Part shown: positions 46,255-56,792 of the stretch, piece by piece
Layout of the letters: every line of letters starts with the position of its first letter
How positions within the stretch are numbered: the stretch's first letter is position 1
Assembly (NCBI RefSeq): GCF_900186955.1
Contig: NZ_LT906438.1
Location: 3,224,001 to 3,288,000 of the forward strand
Reading direction: 5' to 3'
DNA length: 64,000 nucleotides
Source of the DNA: Bacillus pumilus
Lineage (GTDB): Bacteria > Bacillota > Bacilli > Bacillales > Bacillaceae
Translations under genes and position numbers: made by a program
The notes under the pieces: model-generated
Databases searched by the model: none
Told to the model about the DNA's origin: nothing
Seen by the model: only the letters and a program-made list of their open reading frames with translations

Positions 46255-49129
46255 ATGATGAAGTCACACTTTCTATTTCTTTGACCAACTGTTTCATTCG
46301 TTTACGGTCACGCTCTAAAATAGGCTTTAAGTATCGACCAGTGTAAGAAGCTTTTTCTTTTGCAATTTGCTCAGGAGTCCCAGAGGCAATGATCGTTCCG
46401 CCGCCAGCACCGCCCTCTGGTCCGAGATCAACGAGGTAATCAGCAGCCTTGATAATATCAAGGTTGTGCTCAATCACTAGCACCGTATCTCCGTTTTCGA
46501 CCAAACGCTGAAGCACTTTTAATAAACGGGCAATATCATCCACATGCAGACCCGTTGTCGGCTCGTCTAAAATATAAAGAGACCTTCCGTTTGAACGTCG
46601 GTGAAGCTCAGATGCCAATTTCACACGCTGCGCCTCTCCCCCGGACAATGTCGTCGCAGGCTGTCCAAGTGTAATGTACCCTAGTCCAACATCAAAAATC
46701 GTTTGAAGCTTCCGCTTAATTTTCGGGATGTTCTCGAAAAATTGGAGTGCGTCCTCCACAGTCATTTCAAGCACATCAGCAATGTTCTTCCCTTTATATG
46801 TGACCTCAAGCGTCTCGCGGTTATAACGTTTCCCGTGGCACACCTCACAAGGCACATACACATCAGGTAAAAAGTGCATTTCGATTTTAATGATGCCATC
46901 TCCGCGACATGCCTCACAGCGTCCACCTTTGACGTTAAAGCTGAATCTACCTTTTTTATACCCTCGTACCTTTGCTTCATTGGTTTGTGCAAACACATCC
47001 CGCACATCGTCAAATACACCTGTATACGTGGCAGGGTTGGATCTTGGCGTACGGCCGATTGGAGATTGATCAATATCAATCACCTTATCTAAATGATCCA
47101 TTCCTTTGATTTCTTTGTGCTGTCCTGGCTTCGTCTTCGCTCTGTGCAGTTTTTGCGCAAGTGATTTTAATAGAATTTCATTCACAAGCGTACTTTTCCC
47201 TGAACCAGACACCCCAGTTACAGCTGTAAAGACGCCTAGAGGGAACTTCGCATTGACGTTTTTCAGGTTGTTTTCTTTTGCACCTTTGATCTCAATATAG
47301 CGGCCGTCAGGCTTTCTTCTTTCGATCGGCAGAGGGATAAATTTCTCTCCTGATAAATATTGTCCTGTTAAAGATTTCTTGTCCTTCATGACTTCTTCCG
47401 GCGTTCCAGCTGAAATCACTTCTCCTCCATGAACTCCTGCTCCAGGTCCAATATCAATCAAATAATCAGCGGCTAGCATCGTATCTTCATCATGCTCTAC
47501 GACAATGAGGGTATTCCCGATATCGCGCATGTTTTTCAATGTCCCGATCAATCGGTCATTATCACGCTGATGCAGACCAATAGATGGTTCATCTAATATA
47601 TAAAGAACACCTGTCAGCCTTGACCCGATTTGAGTCGCCAGACGAATCCGCTGCGCCTCTCCTCCGGATAGTGTGCCAGCCGAGCGGCTCAATGTGAGGT
47701 AATCTAATCCCACATTATTTAAGAAGGACAAGCGCTCTTTGATTTCACGTAAAATGAGCTGAGCAATCTGCAAATCTTTCTCAGACAACTCGATTTCACC
47801 ATATAAATCAAGGGCATCAGAGACAGACAAATCAGTGATTTCTCCGATATGTTTGCCATTGATCAGAACCGCAAGCGTCTCTTTTTTCAGACGATATCCT
47901 TTACATGTCGGACATGGCTGGTTCGCCATATACTTCTCCATTTGCTCACGAATATAATCAGAGCTGGTTTCCTTATAGCGTCGTTCAATGTTACGAAGAA
48001 CACCTTCAAATTCAATTTCATTTTCACGTACCTGACCAAAATCATTTTCATATTTAAAATAAATCCGTTCAGAGCCGCTGCCATATAAAATTTTATCGAA
48101 TAAATGCGACGGTATATCTTTCACTGGAATGTCCATGTCGATTCCGTAATGTGTACATACTGCCTCAAGAAGCTGAGGATAGTATTGTGAGCTCTGCGGC
48201 TCCCAAGGGGCAATGGCATGCTGTCGTAACGTCAAATCCTTATTAGGAATGACAAGCTCTGGGTCAACTTCTAGTTTAGAGCCAAGCCCATCACAGCTCG
48301 GACAGGCACCAAAAGGACTATTAAATGAAAACATTCTCGGCTCAAGCTCACCAATAGAGAACCCGCAGTGCGGACAGGCATGATGTTCACTGAATAACAG
48401 CTCTTCTTGTCCAATCACGTCAATCATCACACGGCCTTCACCTAGTCGCAGCGCCGTTTCAAGGGAGTCAGACAGCCGAGCCGCAACGCCTTCCTTCACC
48501 ACGATTCGATCAATCACGACTTCAATGGAATGCTTCTTGTTCTTTTCAAGCTCGATCTCTTCTGATAGATCTTCCATCTCTCCGTCGACTCTTACTCGCA
48601 CATAGCCTTGCTTTCGAATTTGATCAAGTACTTTAACATGTGTTCCTTTGCGGCCTGATACGACCGGCGCAAGCACTTGCAATTTCGTTCTTTCTGGATA
48701 TTCTAAAATACGATCTGTCATCTGCTCAATCGTTTGGGACGTGATTTCAATCCCATGTATCGGACAAATAGGTTTCCCAACTCGAGCATACAAGAGTCGT
48801 AAATAATCATAGATTTCAGTAACGGTTCCAACTGTTGATCTAGGGTTCCGGCTCGTCGTCTTCTGATCAATACTAATCGCCGGAGAAAGACCTTCAATGG
48901 CATCTACATCCGGTTTATCCATTTGACCGAGAAATTGGCGCGCATACGCTGAAAGAGATTCAACGTACCTGCGCTGACCCTCTGCATAAATGGTATCAAA
49001 GGCAAGCGACGATTTTCCTGAACCAGATAAACCCGTGATGACCACTAACTGGTCACGCGGGATATTCACATCAATATTTTTAAGGTTGTGGGCTCTAGCA
49101 CCTTTCACCTCTATTCGTTCCATAGCCAT
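46253..49129 (-). CDS. uvrA: Excinuclease ABC subunit A
   Basis: 958 residues. Two ABC ATPase modules: Walker [15 protein letters not shown] near residue 31 and [13 protein letters not shown] near 640; signatures [12 protein letters not shown] and [12 protein letters not shown]; Walker [14 protein letters not shown] and [13 protein letters not shown]. Zinc-binding CxxC pairs appear in CPHCGF, CPTCKG and CEACRGDG...CEVCHG. It recognises bulky DNA lesions and loads UvrB. It lies 7 bp after uvrB in a LexA-controlled operon. Confidence 0.98.
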   Translation of the reverse strand: MAMERIEVKGARAHNLKNIDVNIPRDQLVVITGLSGSGKSSLAFDTIYAEGQRRYVESLSAYARQFLGQMDKPDVDAIEGLSPAISIDQKTTSRNPRSTVGTVTEIYDYLRLLYARVGKPICPIHGIEITSQTIEQMTDRILEYPERTKLQVLAPVVSGRKGTHVKVLDQIRKQGYVRVRVDGEMEDLSEEIELEKNKKHSIEVVIDRIVVKEGVAARLSDSLETALRLGEGRVMIDVIGQEELLFSEHHACPHCGFSIGELEPRMFSFNSPFGACPSCDGLGSKLEVDPELVIPNKDLTLRQHAIAPWEPQSSQYYPQLLEAVCTHYGIDMDIPVKDIPSHLFDKILYGSGSERIYFKYENDFGQVRENEIEFEGVLRNIERRYKETSSDYIREQMEKYMANQPCPTCKGYRLKKETLAVLINGKHIGEITDLSVSDALDLYGEIELSEKDLQIAQLILREIKERLSFLNNVGLDYLTLSRSAGTLSGGEAQRIRLATQIGSRLTGVLYILDEPSIGLHQRDNDRLIGTLKNMRDIGNTLIVVEHDEDTMLAADYLIDIGPGAGVHGGEVISAGTPEEVMKDKKSLTGQYLSGEKFIPLPIERRKPDGRYIEIKGAKENNLKNVNAKFPLGVFTAVTGVSGSGKSTLVNEILLKSLAQKLHRAKTKPGQHKEIKGMDHLDKVIDIDQSPIGRTPRSNPATYTGVFDDVRDVFAQTNEAKVRGYKKGRFSFNVKGGRCEACRGDGIIKIEMHFLPDVYVPCEVCHGKRYNRETLEVTYKGKNIADVLEMTVEDALQFFENIPKIKRKLQTIFDVGLGYITLGQPATTLSGGEAQRVKLASELHRRSNGRSLYILDEPTTGLHVDDIARLLKVLQRLVENGDTVLVIEHNLDIIKAADYLVDLGPEGGAGGGTIIASGTPEQIAKEKASYTGRYLKPILERDRKRMKQLVKEIESVTSS

Positions 49130-49136
49130 CAGGCAA

Positions 49137-51122
49137 TCATCCTTCCGCTTTTAGCTCTAGCAATAGATCTCTTAATTCTGCTGCTTTTTCAAAATCAAGC
49201 GCTTTTGCTGCATCTTTCATTTCCATCTCGACCTTTTCGATCACTTTTTCTCGTTCTTTTTTGCTCATTTTTGACAGCTTTGGTGCTGCATTTGTTTCAT
49301 ATTCTTCCGATTCTTCATGTATCTTTGTTGCTTTAATGGCATCTCTGATTTTCTTATGGATGGTTTGCGGAGTAATTCCATATTTCTCATTATACGCCTC
49401 TTGCTGCTCTCGTCTTCGCTTCGTTTCTTGAATCGCAATATCCATTGATTTGGTCATTTTATCTGCATACATAATGACCCGGCCTTCCGAATTTCTCGCT
49501 GCACGGCCTATCGTCTGGATGAGGGATCTTTCAGAGCGTAAGAAGCCTTCTTTATCTGCATCTAAAATCGTCACGAGCGAGACCTCTGGAATATCCAGTC
49601 CTTCACGAAGAAGGTTGATTCCCACAAGCACATCATATTTTCCGAGACGTAAATCGCGAATAATCTCAATCCGCTCAAGGGTCTTAATTTCTGAATGCAG
49701 ATAATTGACTTTGATTCCGATCTCTTTTAAGTAATCTGTAAGATCCTCAGACATTTTCTTCGTCAGCGTCGTCACAAGCACACGTTCATTTTTCTCAACC
49801 CGCGCATGAATTTCTCCAATTAAGTCATCAATTTGCCCTTCAATCGGACGCACTTCAATGATTGGATCAAGTAAACCTGTTGGACGAATAATTTGTTCCA
49901 CAACCTCTGGGGTTTTCTCAAGCTCGTAAGGACCAGGAGTGGCAGATACATGTACAATATGGTTGATATGCTTTTCAAACTCATCAAAGGTGAGCGGTCT
50001 GTTATCAAGTGCTGAAGGCAGACGGAATCCGTGATCAACCAACACTTGCTTTCTTGCTTGGTCCCCGTTGTACATCGCGCGTATTTGCGGTATTGTCACA
50101 TGTGACTCATCGACAACAATCATAAAATCATCTGGGAAATAATCAAGCAATGTGTAAGGTGTTGAACCAGAAGGACGCAAGGTCAGGTGCCTTGAGTAGT
50201 TCTCGATTCCTGAACAAAAGCCCATTTCTCTCATCATCTCAAGGTCATATCTTGTCCGCTGCTCAAGACGCTGCGCTTCTAGCAATTTTTCATTATCTCG
50301 AAGTTTTTCGAGCTGCTCTTCAAGCTCTTGTTCAATATTAATAATCGCTTTTTCCATTTTTTCTTCTCTTGTGACGAAGTGAGATGCTGGGAAAATAGCA
50401 ACATGCTCACGATCACCGAGTATTTCTCCAGTCAGTGCATCCACTTCACGAATACGTTCAATTTCATCACCGAAAAACTCCACTCTGATACAATGCTCAT
50501 CACGTGAAGCAGGGAAAATTTCAACGACGTCTCCTCGTACTCGGAAGGTTCCGCGCTGAAAATCTATATCATTACGAGAATACTGAATGTCCACCAGCTT
50601 ACGAAGAAGCTGATTTCGTTCAATCTCCATTTCAGTACGTAAAGACAGCACAAGCTCTCGATATTCCTCTGGCGAACCTAAGCCATAAATACAGGAGACA
50701 CTGGCAATGATGATGACATCTCTCCGCTCAAATAACGAGGACGTAGCGGAGTGTCTCAGCTTATCAATCTCATCATTGATGCTGGCATCCTTTTCAATAA
50801 ATGTATCAGTCTGAGGCACATACGCCTCTGGTTGGTAATAATCATAGTAACTCACAAAATATTCGACAGCATTATTCGGAAAAAATTCCTTGAACTCGCT
50901 GTATAGCTGACCGGCAAGTGTCTTGTTATGCGCAATGACAAGTGTCGGTTTGTTCACTTCTTTGATCAGGTTGGATACAGTAAAGGTCTTTCCCGTACCT
51001 GTAGCACCTAACAGCGTTTGATGCTGTTTCCCCTGATGGATACCCTCAACAAGCTTTTCAATTGCCTTCGGCTGATCTCCTTGGGGCTGATAGTTAGAAA
51101 CTAATTCAAAGCGGTCACTCAC
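49137..51122 (-). CDS. uvrB: Excinuclease ABC subunit B
   Basis: 661 residues from GTG 51122, with GGAGG upstream. Helicase motif [13 protein letters not shown]; the beta-hairpin region [21 protein letters not shown]; motif II DESH; motif [12 protein letters not shown]; and the C-terminal UVR motif ([31 protein letters not shown]). It verifies damage and recruits UvrC. The LexA box lies 68 bp upstream. Confidence 0.98.
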   Translation of the reverse strand: MSDRFELVSNYQPQGDQPKAIEKLVEGIHQGKQHQTLLGATGTGKTFTVSNLIKEVNKPTLVIAHNKTLAGQLYSEFKEFFPNNAVEYFVSYYDYYQPEAYVPQTDTFIEKDASINDEIDKLRHSATSSLFERRDVIIIASVSCIYGLGSPEEYRELVLSLRTEMEIERNQLLRKLVDIQYSRNDIDFQRGTFRVRGDVVEIFPASRDEHCIRVEFFGDEIERIREVDALTGEILGDREHVAIFPASHFVTREEKMEKAIINIEQELEEQLEKLRDNEKLLEAQRLEQRTRYDLEMMREMGFCSGIENYSRHLTLRPSGSTPYTLLDYFPDDFMIVVDESHVTIPQIRAMYNGDQARKQVLVDHGFRLPSALDNRPLTFDEFEKHINHIVHVSATPGPYELEKTPEVVEQIIRPTGLLDPIIEVRPIEGQIDDLIGEIHARVEKNERVLVTTLTKKMSEDLTDYLKEIGIKVNYLHSEIKTLERIEIIRDLRLGKYDVLVGINLLREGLDIPEVSLVTILDADKEGFLRSERSLIQTIGRAARNSEGRVIMYADKMTKSMDIAIQETKRRREQQEAYNEKYGITPQTIHKKIRDAIKATKIHEESEEYETNAAPKLSKMSKKEREKVIEKVEMEMKDAAKALDFEKAAELRDLLLELKAEG

Positions 51123-51189
51123 ATCAAAGCCTCCGTTTCGTTACGAAATCTATCTAATGAATATATTATCATAAAAGAACACAAAAATA

Positions 51190-51203
51190 CGAACTAAAGT
51201 TCG
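51190..51203. promoter_or_regulatory. LexA (DinR) box of uvrBA
   Basis: CGAACTAAAGTTCG matches the Bacillus SOS consensus CGAAC-N4-GTTCG, with a perfect 5+4+5 palindrome. It lies 68 bp upstream of uvrB and overlaps a candidate -35 (TTCGTA, 17 bp from GATAAT). Confidence 0.92.
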
Positions 51204-51400
51204 GCTCTTACTTGATTTTTATTTCCAATACAGTCATACCCTCTCTTCAATACCAAATAACCCTCTTGCGAAAACCTTCCTTTCAGTATGGAACATTTTG
51301 GTGAGAGATATTCGATGAGCAGAAAAAGAGAACAAAAGAAAGCTGCACTCACTAGAATTCGTAAGCACAGCTTATAAAACGTCATCTTTCTGCCTAACAT
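51194..51400 (-). CDS. Possible small membrane protein downstream of csbA
   Basis: A 68-residue frame from ATG 51400 with one clear membrane helix (LRILVSAAFFCSLFLLIEYL) and a basic C-terminus. It lies 17 bp after csbA on the same strand. Its last codons sit inside the LexA box. The Shine-Dalgarno is weak (AAGAG) and I recognise no family, so it may be chance; the frame is open further upstream, into csbA. Confidence 0.3.
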   Translation of the reverse strand: MLGRKMTFYKLCLRILVSAAFFCSLFLLIEYLSPKCSILKGRFSQEGYLVLKRGYDCIGNKNQVRAEL

Positions 51401-51416
51401 GCTCTTGATGATGATA

Positions 51417-51662
51417 TCAATGATTTTTTTCAGCCTTTTCTCTCTTTTCAATTTCTTTTTTAGCCATATATAATGCCCCAGCTACTAAAGAAATGATATC
51501 TAATCCCACAATAAAGTAGGTTTCTGTATAGCCCTTCATGTACGAGGCAAATAAAAGCGCTGCTGTTAATGCAATGCCCACATAATGATTATAAGTAACC
51601 TTTGAAAATAAAATAACGAGCAGGAAAGGAAAAACAAGTGCAAATATGGCTTTTGTAATCAC
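51417..51662 (-). CDS. csbA: CsbA small membrane protein
   Basis: 81 residues from GTG 51662, with GGGAGGG six bases upstream. Two to three helices (AIFALVFPFLLVILF; GIALTAALLFASYM; FIVGLDIISLVAGALYM) and a Lys/Glu-rich C-terminus. B. subtilis CsbA is a SigB-controlled membrane protein of unknown role beside uvrBA. Here a SigA-like promoter is visible; I did not find a clear SigB motif. Confidence 0.88.
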   Translation of the reverse strand: MITKAIFALVFPFLLVILFSKVTYNHYVGIALTAALLFASYMKGYTETYFIVGLDIISLVAGALYMAKKEIEKREKAEKNH

Positions 51663-51695
51663 AAAAACCCTCCCTCTTCTTGGTCTACTCCCTTG

Positions 51696-51724
51696 ATTAT
51701 AGTAAAGATTGGCATATTGAACAA
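51696..51724 (-). promoter_or_regulatory. SigA-like promoter of csbA
   Basis: -35 TTGTTC (51724-51719), 17-bp spacer, -10 TATAAT (51701-51696) on the minus strand, 34 bp before the csbA start. Confidence 0.65.
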
Positions 51725-51834
51725 TTCACAGTTTTCAATTTCACCTATTTTTCTTTCTGTTCGGAGACTTTTGTTATAGATATAGAAGGAAATTAGTGAG
51801 AATGTCCCCTTTGTAAAGATAGGTCTTTCCGTCT

Positions 51835-51864
51835 TTGACAGTAACATCCAATAAATCCTATGAT
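51835..51864 (+). promoter_or_regulatory. SigA promoter of rph
   Basis: -35 TTGACA (51835-51840), 18-bp spacer, -10 TATGAT (51859-51864). The last base of the -10 is the first base of the 30-bp palindrome, so a bound repressor would block the start site. Confidence 0.75.
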
Positions 51865-51893
51865 TAAAATGATAGTGCGCACTATCATTTTAA
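51864..51893. promoter_or_regulatory. 30-bp perfect palindromic operator upstream of rph
   Basis: Half-site TTAAAATGATAGTGC followed directly by its exact reverse complement, with no spacer. It covers the predicted transcription start. A TetR-family gene is the next gene but one, making it the obvious ligand. It could also form a hairpin in RNA, but there is no T run, so a terminator is unlikely. Confidence 0.85.
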
Positions 51894-51946
51894 AAACAAT
51901 AGAGAGATAGACAAACCATTGGCTATTTGGATAAGGGGGCATTCCC

Positions 51947-54478
51947 ATGTATTCAGTTTTATTTCATGCGGCTGAAGAATCCGCAGCACTCGCAGGGGCA
52001 AAAGGCCTGAATTTAATCAAATTAAACAATCACGGCCTGCCAGTCCCAGATGGATTTATTATCAAAACCAACAGCTTTTCAAGCTTTCTTTCATATCACA
52101 ACCTGCACCAAACTGAACAAAACCTTGCTGACAAAATCAAAAAAGCATCGTTCCCTTCTCAAATGGAAGCAGAACTCCTTTCGTCCTTTCAATCATTGCG
52201 GAAGACTTATCCCTCAGTTGCAGTTCGATCCTCTTCTGTTGCTGAAGATCTCGAAGGCGCCTCATTTGCAGGACAGTACGAGACCTATTTAAATATCAAA
52301 ACAAATGAAGAATTCTTACAGGCTGTCAAAGAATGCTGGTCTTCTTATTTTGAAGCAAGAGTGACAGAATATAAGGAAGAGATGGGTGAAAACGAGGAAG
52401 AGATGCCGCTCATGGCTGTTGTCGTTCAAGGATTGATCCATTCTGACGTCTCCGGTGTCATCTTTAGTGAAAATCCCGTAACAGGAAAAACAAATGAAAT
52501 GATGCTCACAGCAAGCTACGGACTAGGAGAAGCAATCGTCTCCGGGATTGTGACACCAGACACATTTATTGTAGACAAAGAGACACTTTCTATTGAAAAA
52601 TCACTTGGAACGAAAGAACTGCAAATTGTACCTTATCAAGAAGGTGTCATTGAACAATCAGTAACTGAGGAAATGGCTGGTCAGTTTTGCCTGAATGATG
52701 ACCAATTAGTAGAAATCACGCAAATCACCAAACAAGTAGAAACACTTTATGGTCATAGCGTCGATATCGAATTTGGAATAGCAAATGGCACATTTTATTT
52801 ACTTCAAGCCAGGCCGATTACTGCAGCCCTCTCAAAAGCAGCAGATGAGACAGCGGGCGCTTCTTTTCAAATGCAGCCAGACGAGCTGCAGGATTTCTGG
52901 ATCTCAATGGACGATCATATGCCGGGCCCAACAAGTCCTCTCTTTTCAAGTCTGATCATCCCAGCATTAAAAAGCGGTATGAAGAAAAATGGTGAAAAAT
53001 ATCAAGTGCCTGATCTGAATATTAAAGATATCAAGCTTTATAGAGGTCACCTGTATTCATCACCGTCCCTGCCTGAAGCGAGTGCAGAAACTGCACCAGT
53101 TTTTGATGAGAGCATATTTGAGTTATTTCCACATTTAAGTGAACGTATGTATGAGATTTTAGAGAAAAATTTCTTTCCCTTTTATGAAAAACTCGATCGC
53201 CAAATGAAGGAACCGATGACCATTGAAGACGCCATCGTCGGCTTCGAAAAATTAAAGACTTTTTATATACAAGCATACGATGATCATTTTGATATTGTCA
53301 TACCTCAAGTCATTTTATCGACTATGATTGAAGACATGCTTGTGACGTATACTGGTGATCAATCACAAGTGATCCTGCTGCATGAGATGATGATAGGCGT
53401 GATGAACAAATCTCTTGAAACAGACAAGAAGCTATCTGATTTTGCAAAGAGTGTCCTTCAAGATACTGAACTTCATCAAGCGTTTATGAAGCATGAAAAG
53501 AACCCAGAGCTGCTTGATGCACTCACTCAATCGGAAAAAGGCAGACACTTCATTTCGGAATTAGAGGAATTTCTTCAAGTCTATGGCTGGCGATCTGTTA
53601 AAAGTCATGATCTTACGGAGGAGACATGGGCGGAAAACCCTGAGTTTATACTAGATATCATCAGAAACAACATTCAACACCAATGTGATTTTGATGAAGA
53701 ATTTGCACAAGCCGTCATCAAAAGACAAGAGACATATGAACATTTTATGAGCCAAGTGAAGGATGAAGCGTTTAAAACGAAATTTGAGACACTTTATCAA
53801 TTTGCTCTACAGGCTGCTAATATCCGTGACGATCACCACTTCTACATTGATGCCATGTTAGATGCTAAAGCCAGGGTATATCTATTAAAAATTGGTGAAC
53901 TTCTTGTACAAAAAGGAGCGATTCCTCATCCAGAAGATCTATGGTACCTCTACGATGAGGAGGTACACACAGCGCTCACAACCTCTACATCATTTGATAC
54001 GGTCATCGCACAAAGAAAAATTGACATGAAAGATAATGAAGCCATCCAACCACCAGCTTATATGGGTACCCCAACTGAAGCTGAATTGCAGCAAGTAGAA
54101 AGAATGCTCGGTTCATTAAGAGAAAATGAAAACAATACAAGCGATATGATCTATGGAATTGGCGCATCTAGCGGCATTGTTTCTGGAAGAGTAAAAGTCA
54201 TTACATGTGCTGAGGAATTCTCTCAATTTCGAAAGGATGATATTTTAGTTTGCAAAACAACCACACCTTTATGGACGAGCTTATTTAGAGATGCAAAAGC
54301 AGTCATCACCGATGCTGGAGGCATTTTGTCTCATTCAGCTATTATCGCTAGAGAGTATATGATGCCAGCTGTCCTAGGAACCCGAATAGCGACTGAAACA
54401 CTTCAATCAGGTGACCTTGTGACAGTAGATGGAAGCAATGGACGCATTCAGATATTAAAACAGCATGCACGTGTCTAA
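51947..54478 (+). CDS. rph: Rifamycin phosphotransferase / PEP synthase-like protein
   Basis: 843 residues. An ATP-grasp domain (~1-300: AGAKGLNLIKLNNHGLPVPDGF, VAVRSSSVAEDLEGASFAGQYETYLN, LLQARPIT), a middle helical region (~320-740) and a C-terminal swivelling phosphohistidine domain with His796 in TDAGGILSHSAIIAREY. There is no PEP-binding TIM barrel, so it is not a full PEP synthase. This three-part build is that of Rph, which transfers the beta-phosphate of ATP to rifampin. B. subtilis YvkC, in the same place, is the homologue. Followed by tetR and an MFS gene. Confidence 0.88.
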   Translation: MYSVLFHAAEESAALAGAKGLNLIKLNNHGLPVPDGFIIKTNSFSSFLSYHNLHQTEQNLADKIKKASFPSQMEAELLSSFQSLRKTYPSVAVRSSSVAEDLEGASFAGQYETYLNIKTNEEFLQAVKECWSSYFEARVTEYKEEMGENEEEMPLMAVVVQGLIHSDVSGVIFSENPVTGKTNEMMLTASYGLGEAIVSGIVTPDTFIVDKETLSIEKSLGTKELQIVPYQEGVIEQSVTEEMAGQFCLNDDQLVEITQITKQVETLYGHSVDIEFGIANGTFYLLQARPITAALSKAADETAGASFQMQPDELQDFWISMDDHMPGPTSPLFSSLIIPALKSGMKKNGEKYQVPDLNIKDIKLYRGHLYSSPSLPEASAETAPVFDESIFELFPHLSERMYEILEKNFFPFYEKLDRQMKEPMTIEDAIVGFEKLKTFYIQAYDDHFDIVIPQVILSTMIEDMLVTYTGDQSQVILLHEMMIGVMNKSLETDKKLSDFAKSVLQDTELHQAFMKHEKNPELLDALTQSEKGRHFISELEEFLQVYGWRSVKSHDLTEETWAENPEFILDIIRNNIQHQCDFDEEFAQAVIKRQETYEHFMSQVKDEAFKTKFETLYQFALQAANIRDDHHFYIDAMLDAKARVYLLKIGELLVQKGAIPHPEDLWYLYDEEVHTALTTSTSFDTVIAQRKIDMKDNEAIQPPAYMGTPTEAELQQVERMLGSLRENENNTSDMIYGIGASSGIVSGRVKVITCAEEFSQFRKDDILVCKTTTPLWTSLFRDAKAVITDAGGILSHSAIIAREYMMPAVLGTRIATETLQSGDLVTVDGSNGRIQILKQHARV

Positions 54479-54568
54479 CTTTATCGTTTTGGATCATATT
54501 GGCGGTCATAGGTTTTATCGGTATACTTACTTTGTTGCAAACACATTCATAACCTGAGGTGAGTATGC

Positions 54569-55141
54569 TTGTTAAAATCTACAAATCAACGAATCATTCG
54601 TGCAACAATGGATTTATTGACTGAAAAGGGCTATCAAAAAACCACAACAAAAGAAATAGCCACAAAAGCGAATGTCAGTGAAGCAACAATTTTCCGCAAC
54701 TTTAAAAACAAACGCGGCGTTATTGCTGCCATTATGAAAATGAAATCAACGCCGACGAAAACCTTAGAAGCAGAATTTAAAGGGGATTTATACACCGATT
54801 TAAAGTTTCTCGGTTCTTATATCCTTGAACATTTAACTTCAAAAAAAGAATTCATTTATATCAGCATGCGAGAACCGGCTATGTTTAAAGATCTGACCAG
54901 TCATGAAAAAATTTATCCTCAAGAACTAAGGGAAATGCTGATACAATACTTCAAAAAGATGAGTGCTTTGCAGCATGTCTTAAAAGGAAAAGAAGACATT
55001 TATGCAGACATTTTCATTAGTACGTATTTCGGTTTTTTTATTCAGCAGCTTGAGCAAGACTTCCAGCTCGTATTAACACAAAAAGATGATTTTATTGAGA
55101 CATACACACACATTTTCATGAGAGGAATTTCTCCCGCTTAA
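54569..55141 (+). CDS. yvkB: TetR-family regulator YvkB
   Basis: 190 residues, starting at TTG 54569 after GAGGTGAG. The N-terminal helix-turn-helix (ATMDLLTEKGYQKTTTKEIATKANVSEATIFRNFKNKRG) is typical of TetR; the C-terminal ligand domain is not assignable. It lies between rph and the efflux gene, 90 and 40 bp apart, and is the likely repressor acting on the palindrome at 51864-51893. Confidence 0.92.
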   Translation: MLKSTNQRIIRATMDLLTEKGYQKTTTKEIATKANVSEATIFRNFKNKRGVIAAIMKMKSTPTKTLEAEFKGDLYTDLKFLGSYILEHLTSKKEFIYISMREPAMFKDLTSHEKIYPQELREMLIQYFKKMSALQHVLKGKEDIYADIFISTYFGFFIQQLEQDFQLVLTQKDDFIETYTHIFMRGISPA

Positions 55142-55181
55142 AGGGTGGAATTCTTCTTTTTTACAAAAGGTGGTATACACA

Positions 55182-56516
55182 TTGAAATTGCAAAAAGAGA
55201 ATTTGATCATCTATTCTTTGTTACTTGGAGCTATACTAGTTCCGGTCAACTCAACGATGATCGCAGTCGCTTTATCATCCATATCAACTTATTATGATCA
55301 ATCCATTTCAAACATTACTTGGGTTGTCACGATTTATCTTATTGTCATGGCGGTCACACAGCCTATCGCTGGTAAGTTAGGAGATATATATGGACACCGC
55401 CGCATGTATTTAACCGGAGTGACACTCTTTTTAATCGGCTCGATTGGCTGTGCTTTAGCACCTAATCTAGCATTTCTCATCATCTTTCGCTCCATTCAAG
55501 CAGCTGGCGGGGCTATTTTAACACCGAATAGCATTGCTTTGATTCGTGCAACAGTCTCACCCGAAAAGCTATCTAAAACAATGGGTTACTTTGGATTTGG
55601 TGCTGGTATTGGTGCCGCACTTGGGCCATTTATTGGATCGATTCTCATTCAGAGTTTTGATTGGCATTCCATATTCTTAGTAAATATTCCATTTCTGTTT
55701 CTTACACTAGTCACCGGCGTCTTGCTCATTCCAAACATAAAGCATACACGCATACATGCAAGGGTAGATATGATCGGTTCATTGTATTTAACCATCGGAA
55801 TTGCCACAATCATTCTATGCTCAAAAAGCCAGCTACTAAATGAATATTTAATTTATGGCATTCTAGCATTGATTGTCATTCCTTTATTCTTTAAACATGT
55901 ACGGAAAGTAAAGAATCCAATTATCGATTTATCCCTATTTAAAAACAGTTCATTTACAAATGCGAATCTGTCGATCATGCTAAGTAATTTTGTGATGTAT
56001 GCCATCCTTCTCATTATGCCGCTGTTTATGGAACAACAACTTGCGCTTTCTCATACACAAAGCGGTATGATTCTATCGATATTTTCTCTTTGTATGTCTC
56101 TTAGCGGTTTATTAGGCGCAAGACTCCATCCAAAAAAAGGCGCGAAAAAAATGATTCGCTTTTCATTTCTCTGCCTTACTTTATCAAGCATCATGTTAAT
56201 TACACTGAGTCAGTACCCAACCTTACCACTGCTTATCGTGACACTAGTCGCAGGTGGAATTTCATCAGGGATTGGTATGACAAGTATGCAGATGGCTTCT
56301 TTAACAGCTGTTGATCAAAGCTTAACTGGTTCGGCATCTGGTATTTTCTCAACCTTTCGATATTTTGGCAGTATCATTTCGTCGACATTGATTGGTATCA
56401 TGAGTGGTTTTCAATCTTTATTTATTGTATTAATGGGCGCAGGAATCCTTGGCTTCCTTTTATCCCAACGCGTCAAAACGAAATCTACCTCTCCATCATC
56501 TGGACATTCTGCCTAA
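55182..56516 (+). CDS. yvkA: MFS drug-efflux transporter YvkA
   Basis: 444 residues from TTG 55182, with AAAGGTGG nine bases upstream (GTG 55170 lies in the Shine-Dalgarno). About 12-14 membrane helices. Motif A GKLGDIYGHRRMY after helix 2 and motif C-like GIGAALGPFIGS in helix 5 mark a drug:H+ antiporter. Located behind rph and tetR, it probably exports the same or a related compound. A hairpin terminator follows. Confidence 0.9.
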   Translation: MKLQKENLIIYSLLLGAILVPVNSTMIAVALSSISTYYDQSISNITWVVTIYLIVMAVTQPIAGKLGDIYGHRRMYLTGVTLFLIGSIGCALAPNLAFLIIFRSIQAAGGAILTPNSIALIRATVSPEKLSKTMGYFGFGAGIGAALGPFIGSILIQSFDWHSIFLVNIPFLFLTLVTGVLLIPNIKHTRIHARVDMIGSLYLTIGIATIILCSKSQLLNEYLIYGILALIVIPLFFKHVRKVKNPIIDLSLFKNSSFTNANLSIMLSNFVMYAILLIMPLFMEQQLALSHTQSGMILSIFSLCMSLSGLLGARLHPKKGAKKMIRFSFLCLTLSSIMLITLSQYPTLPLLIVTLVAGGISSGIGMTSMQMASLTAVDQSLTGSASGIFSTFRYFGSIISSTLIGIMSGFQSLFIVLMGAGILGFLLSQRVKTKSTSPSSGHSA

Positions 56517-56518
56517 TC

Positions 56519-56558
56519 ACTCCCTGCGCTCTATGGCGATTTAGAGCGGGGGAGTTTT
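56519..56558 (+). terminator. Terminator of the rph cassette
   Basis: ACTCCC-T-GCGCTCTA pairs with TAGAGC...GGGAGT with small bulges, followed by TTT. Confidence 0.75.
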
Positions 56559-56753
56559 CATTATTTTTATCACTGTAAGCTATAGCTGGCACAGGAATCA
56601 AATATTGAAAATCCTTTTTTAAAGAGGAAAAAATGCCACATGACTAGACAAAAAAGGAACTTTAAATCGAATTGTCCTCATTCATTCACCTAAAATCTGT
56701 TTTTCATCTCTTTCAGCATTGATAACTTCGATTTTTTTTCACAATTTTTGTGG

Positions 56754-56759
56754 TATGCT
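56754..56759 (+). promoter_or_regulatory. Extended -10 promoter of lipoprotein/TCS operon
   Basis: TGG-TATGCT with no clear -35, 34 bp before the lipoprotein start. A small perfect palindrome CACAA-TTT-TTGTG lies just upstream at 56740-56752 and could be an operator. Nothing else is seen in the 276-bp gap. Confidence 0.5.
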
Positions 56760-56792
56760 TTTTGAAAATAGAGGACGCAAAGGAGCGGAAGA

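Noticed and set aside
51659..51847. 62-codon frame upstream of csbA
   Set aside because: Contains the csbA promoter and Shine-Dalgarno; no start signal or homology.
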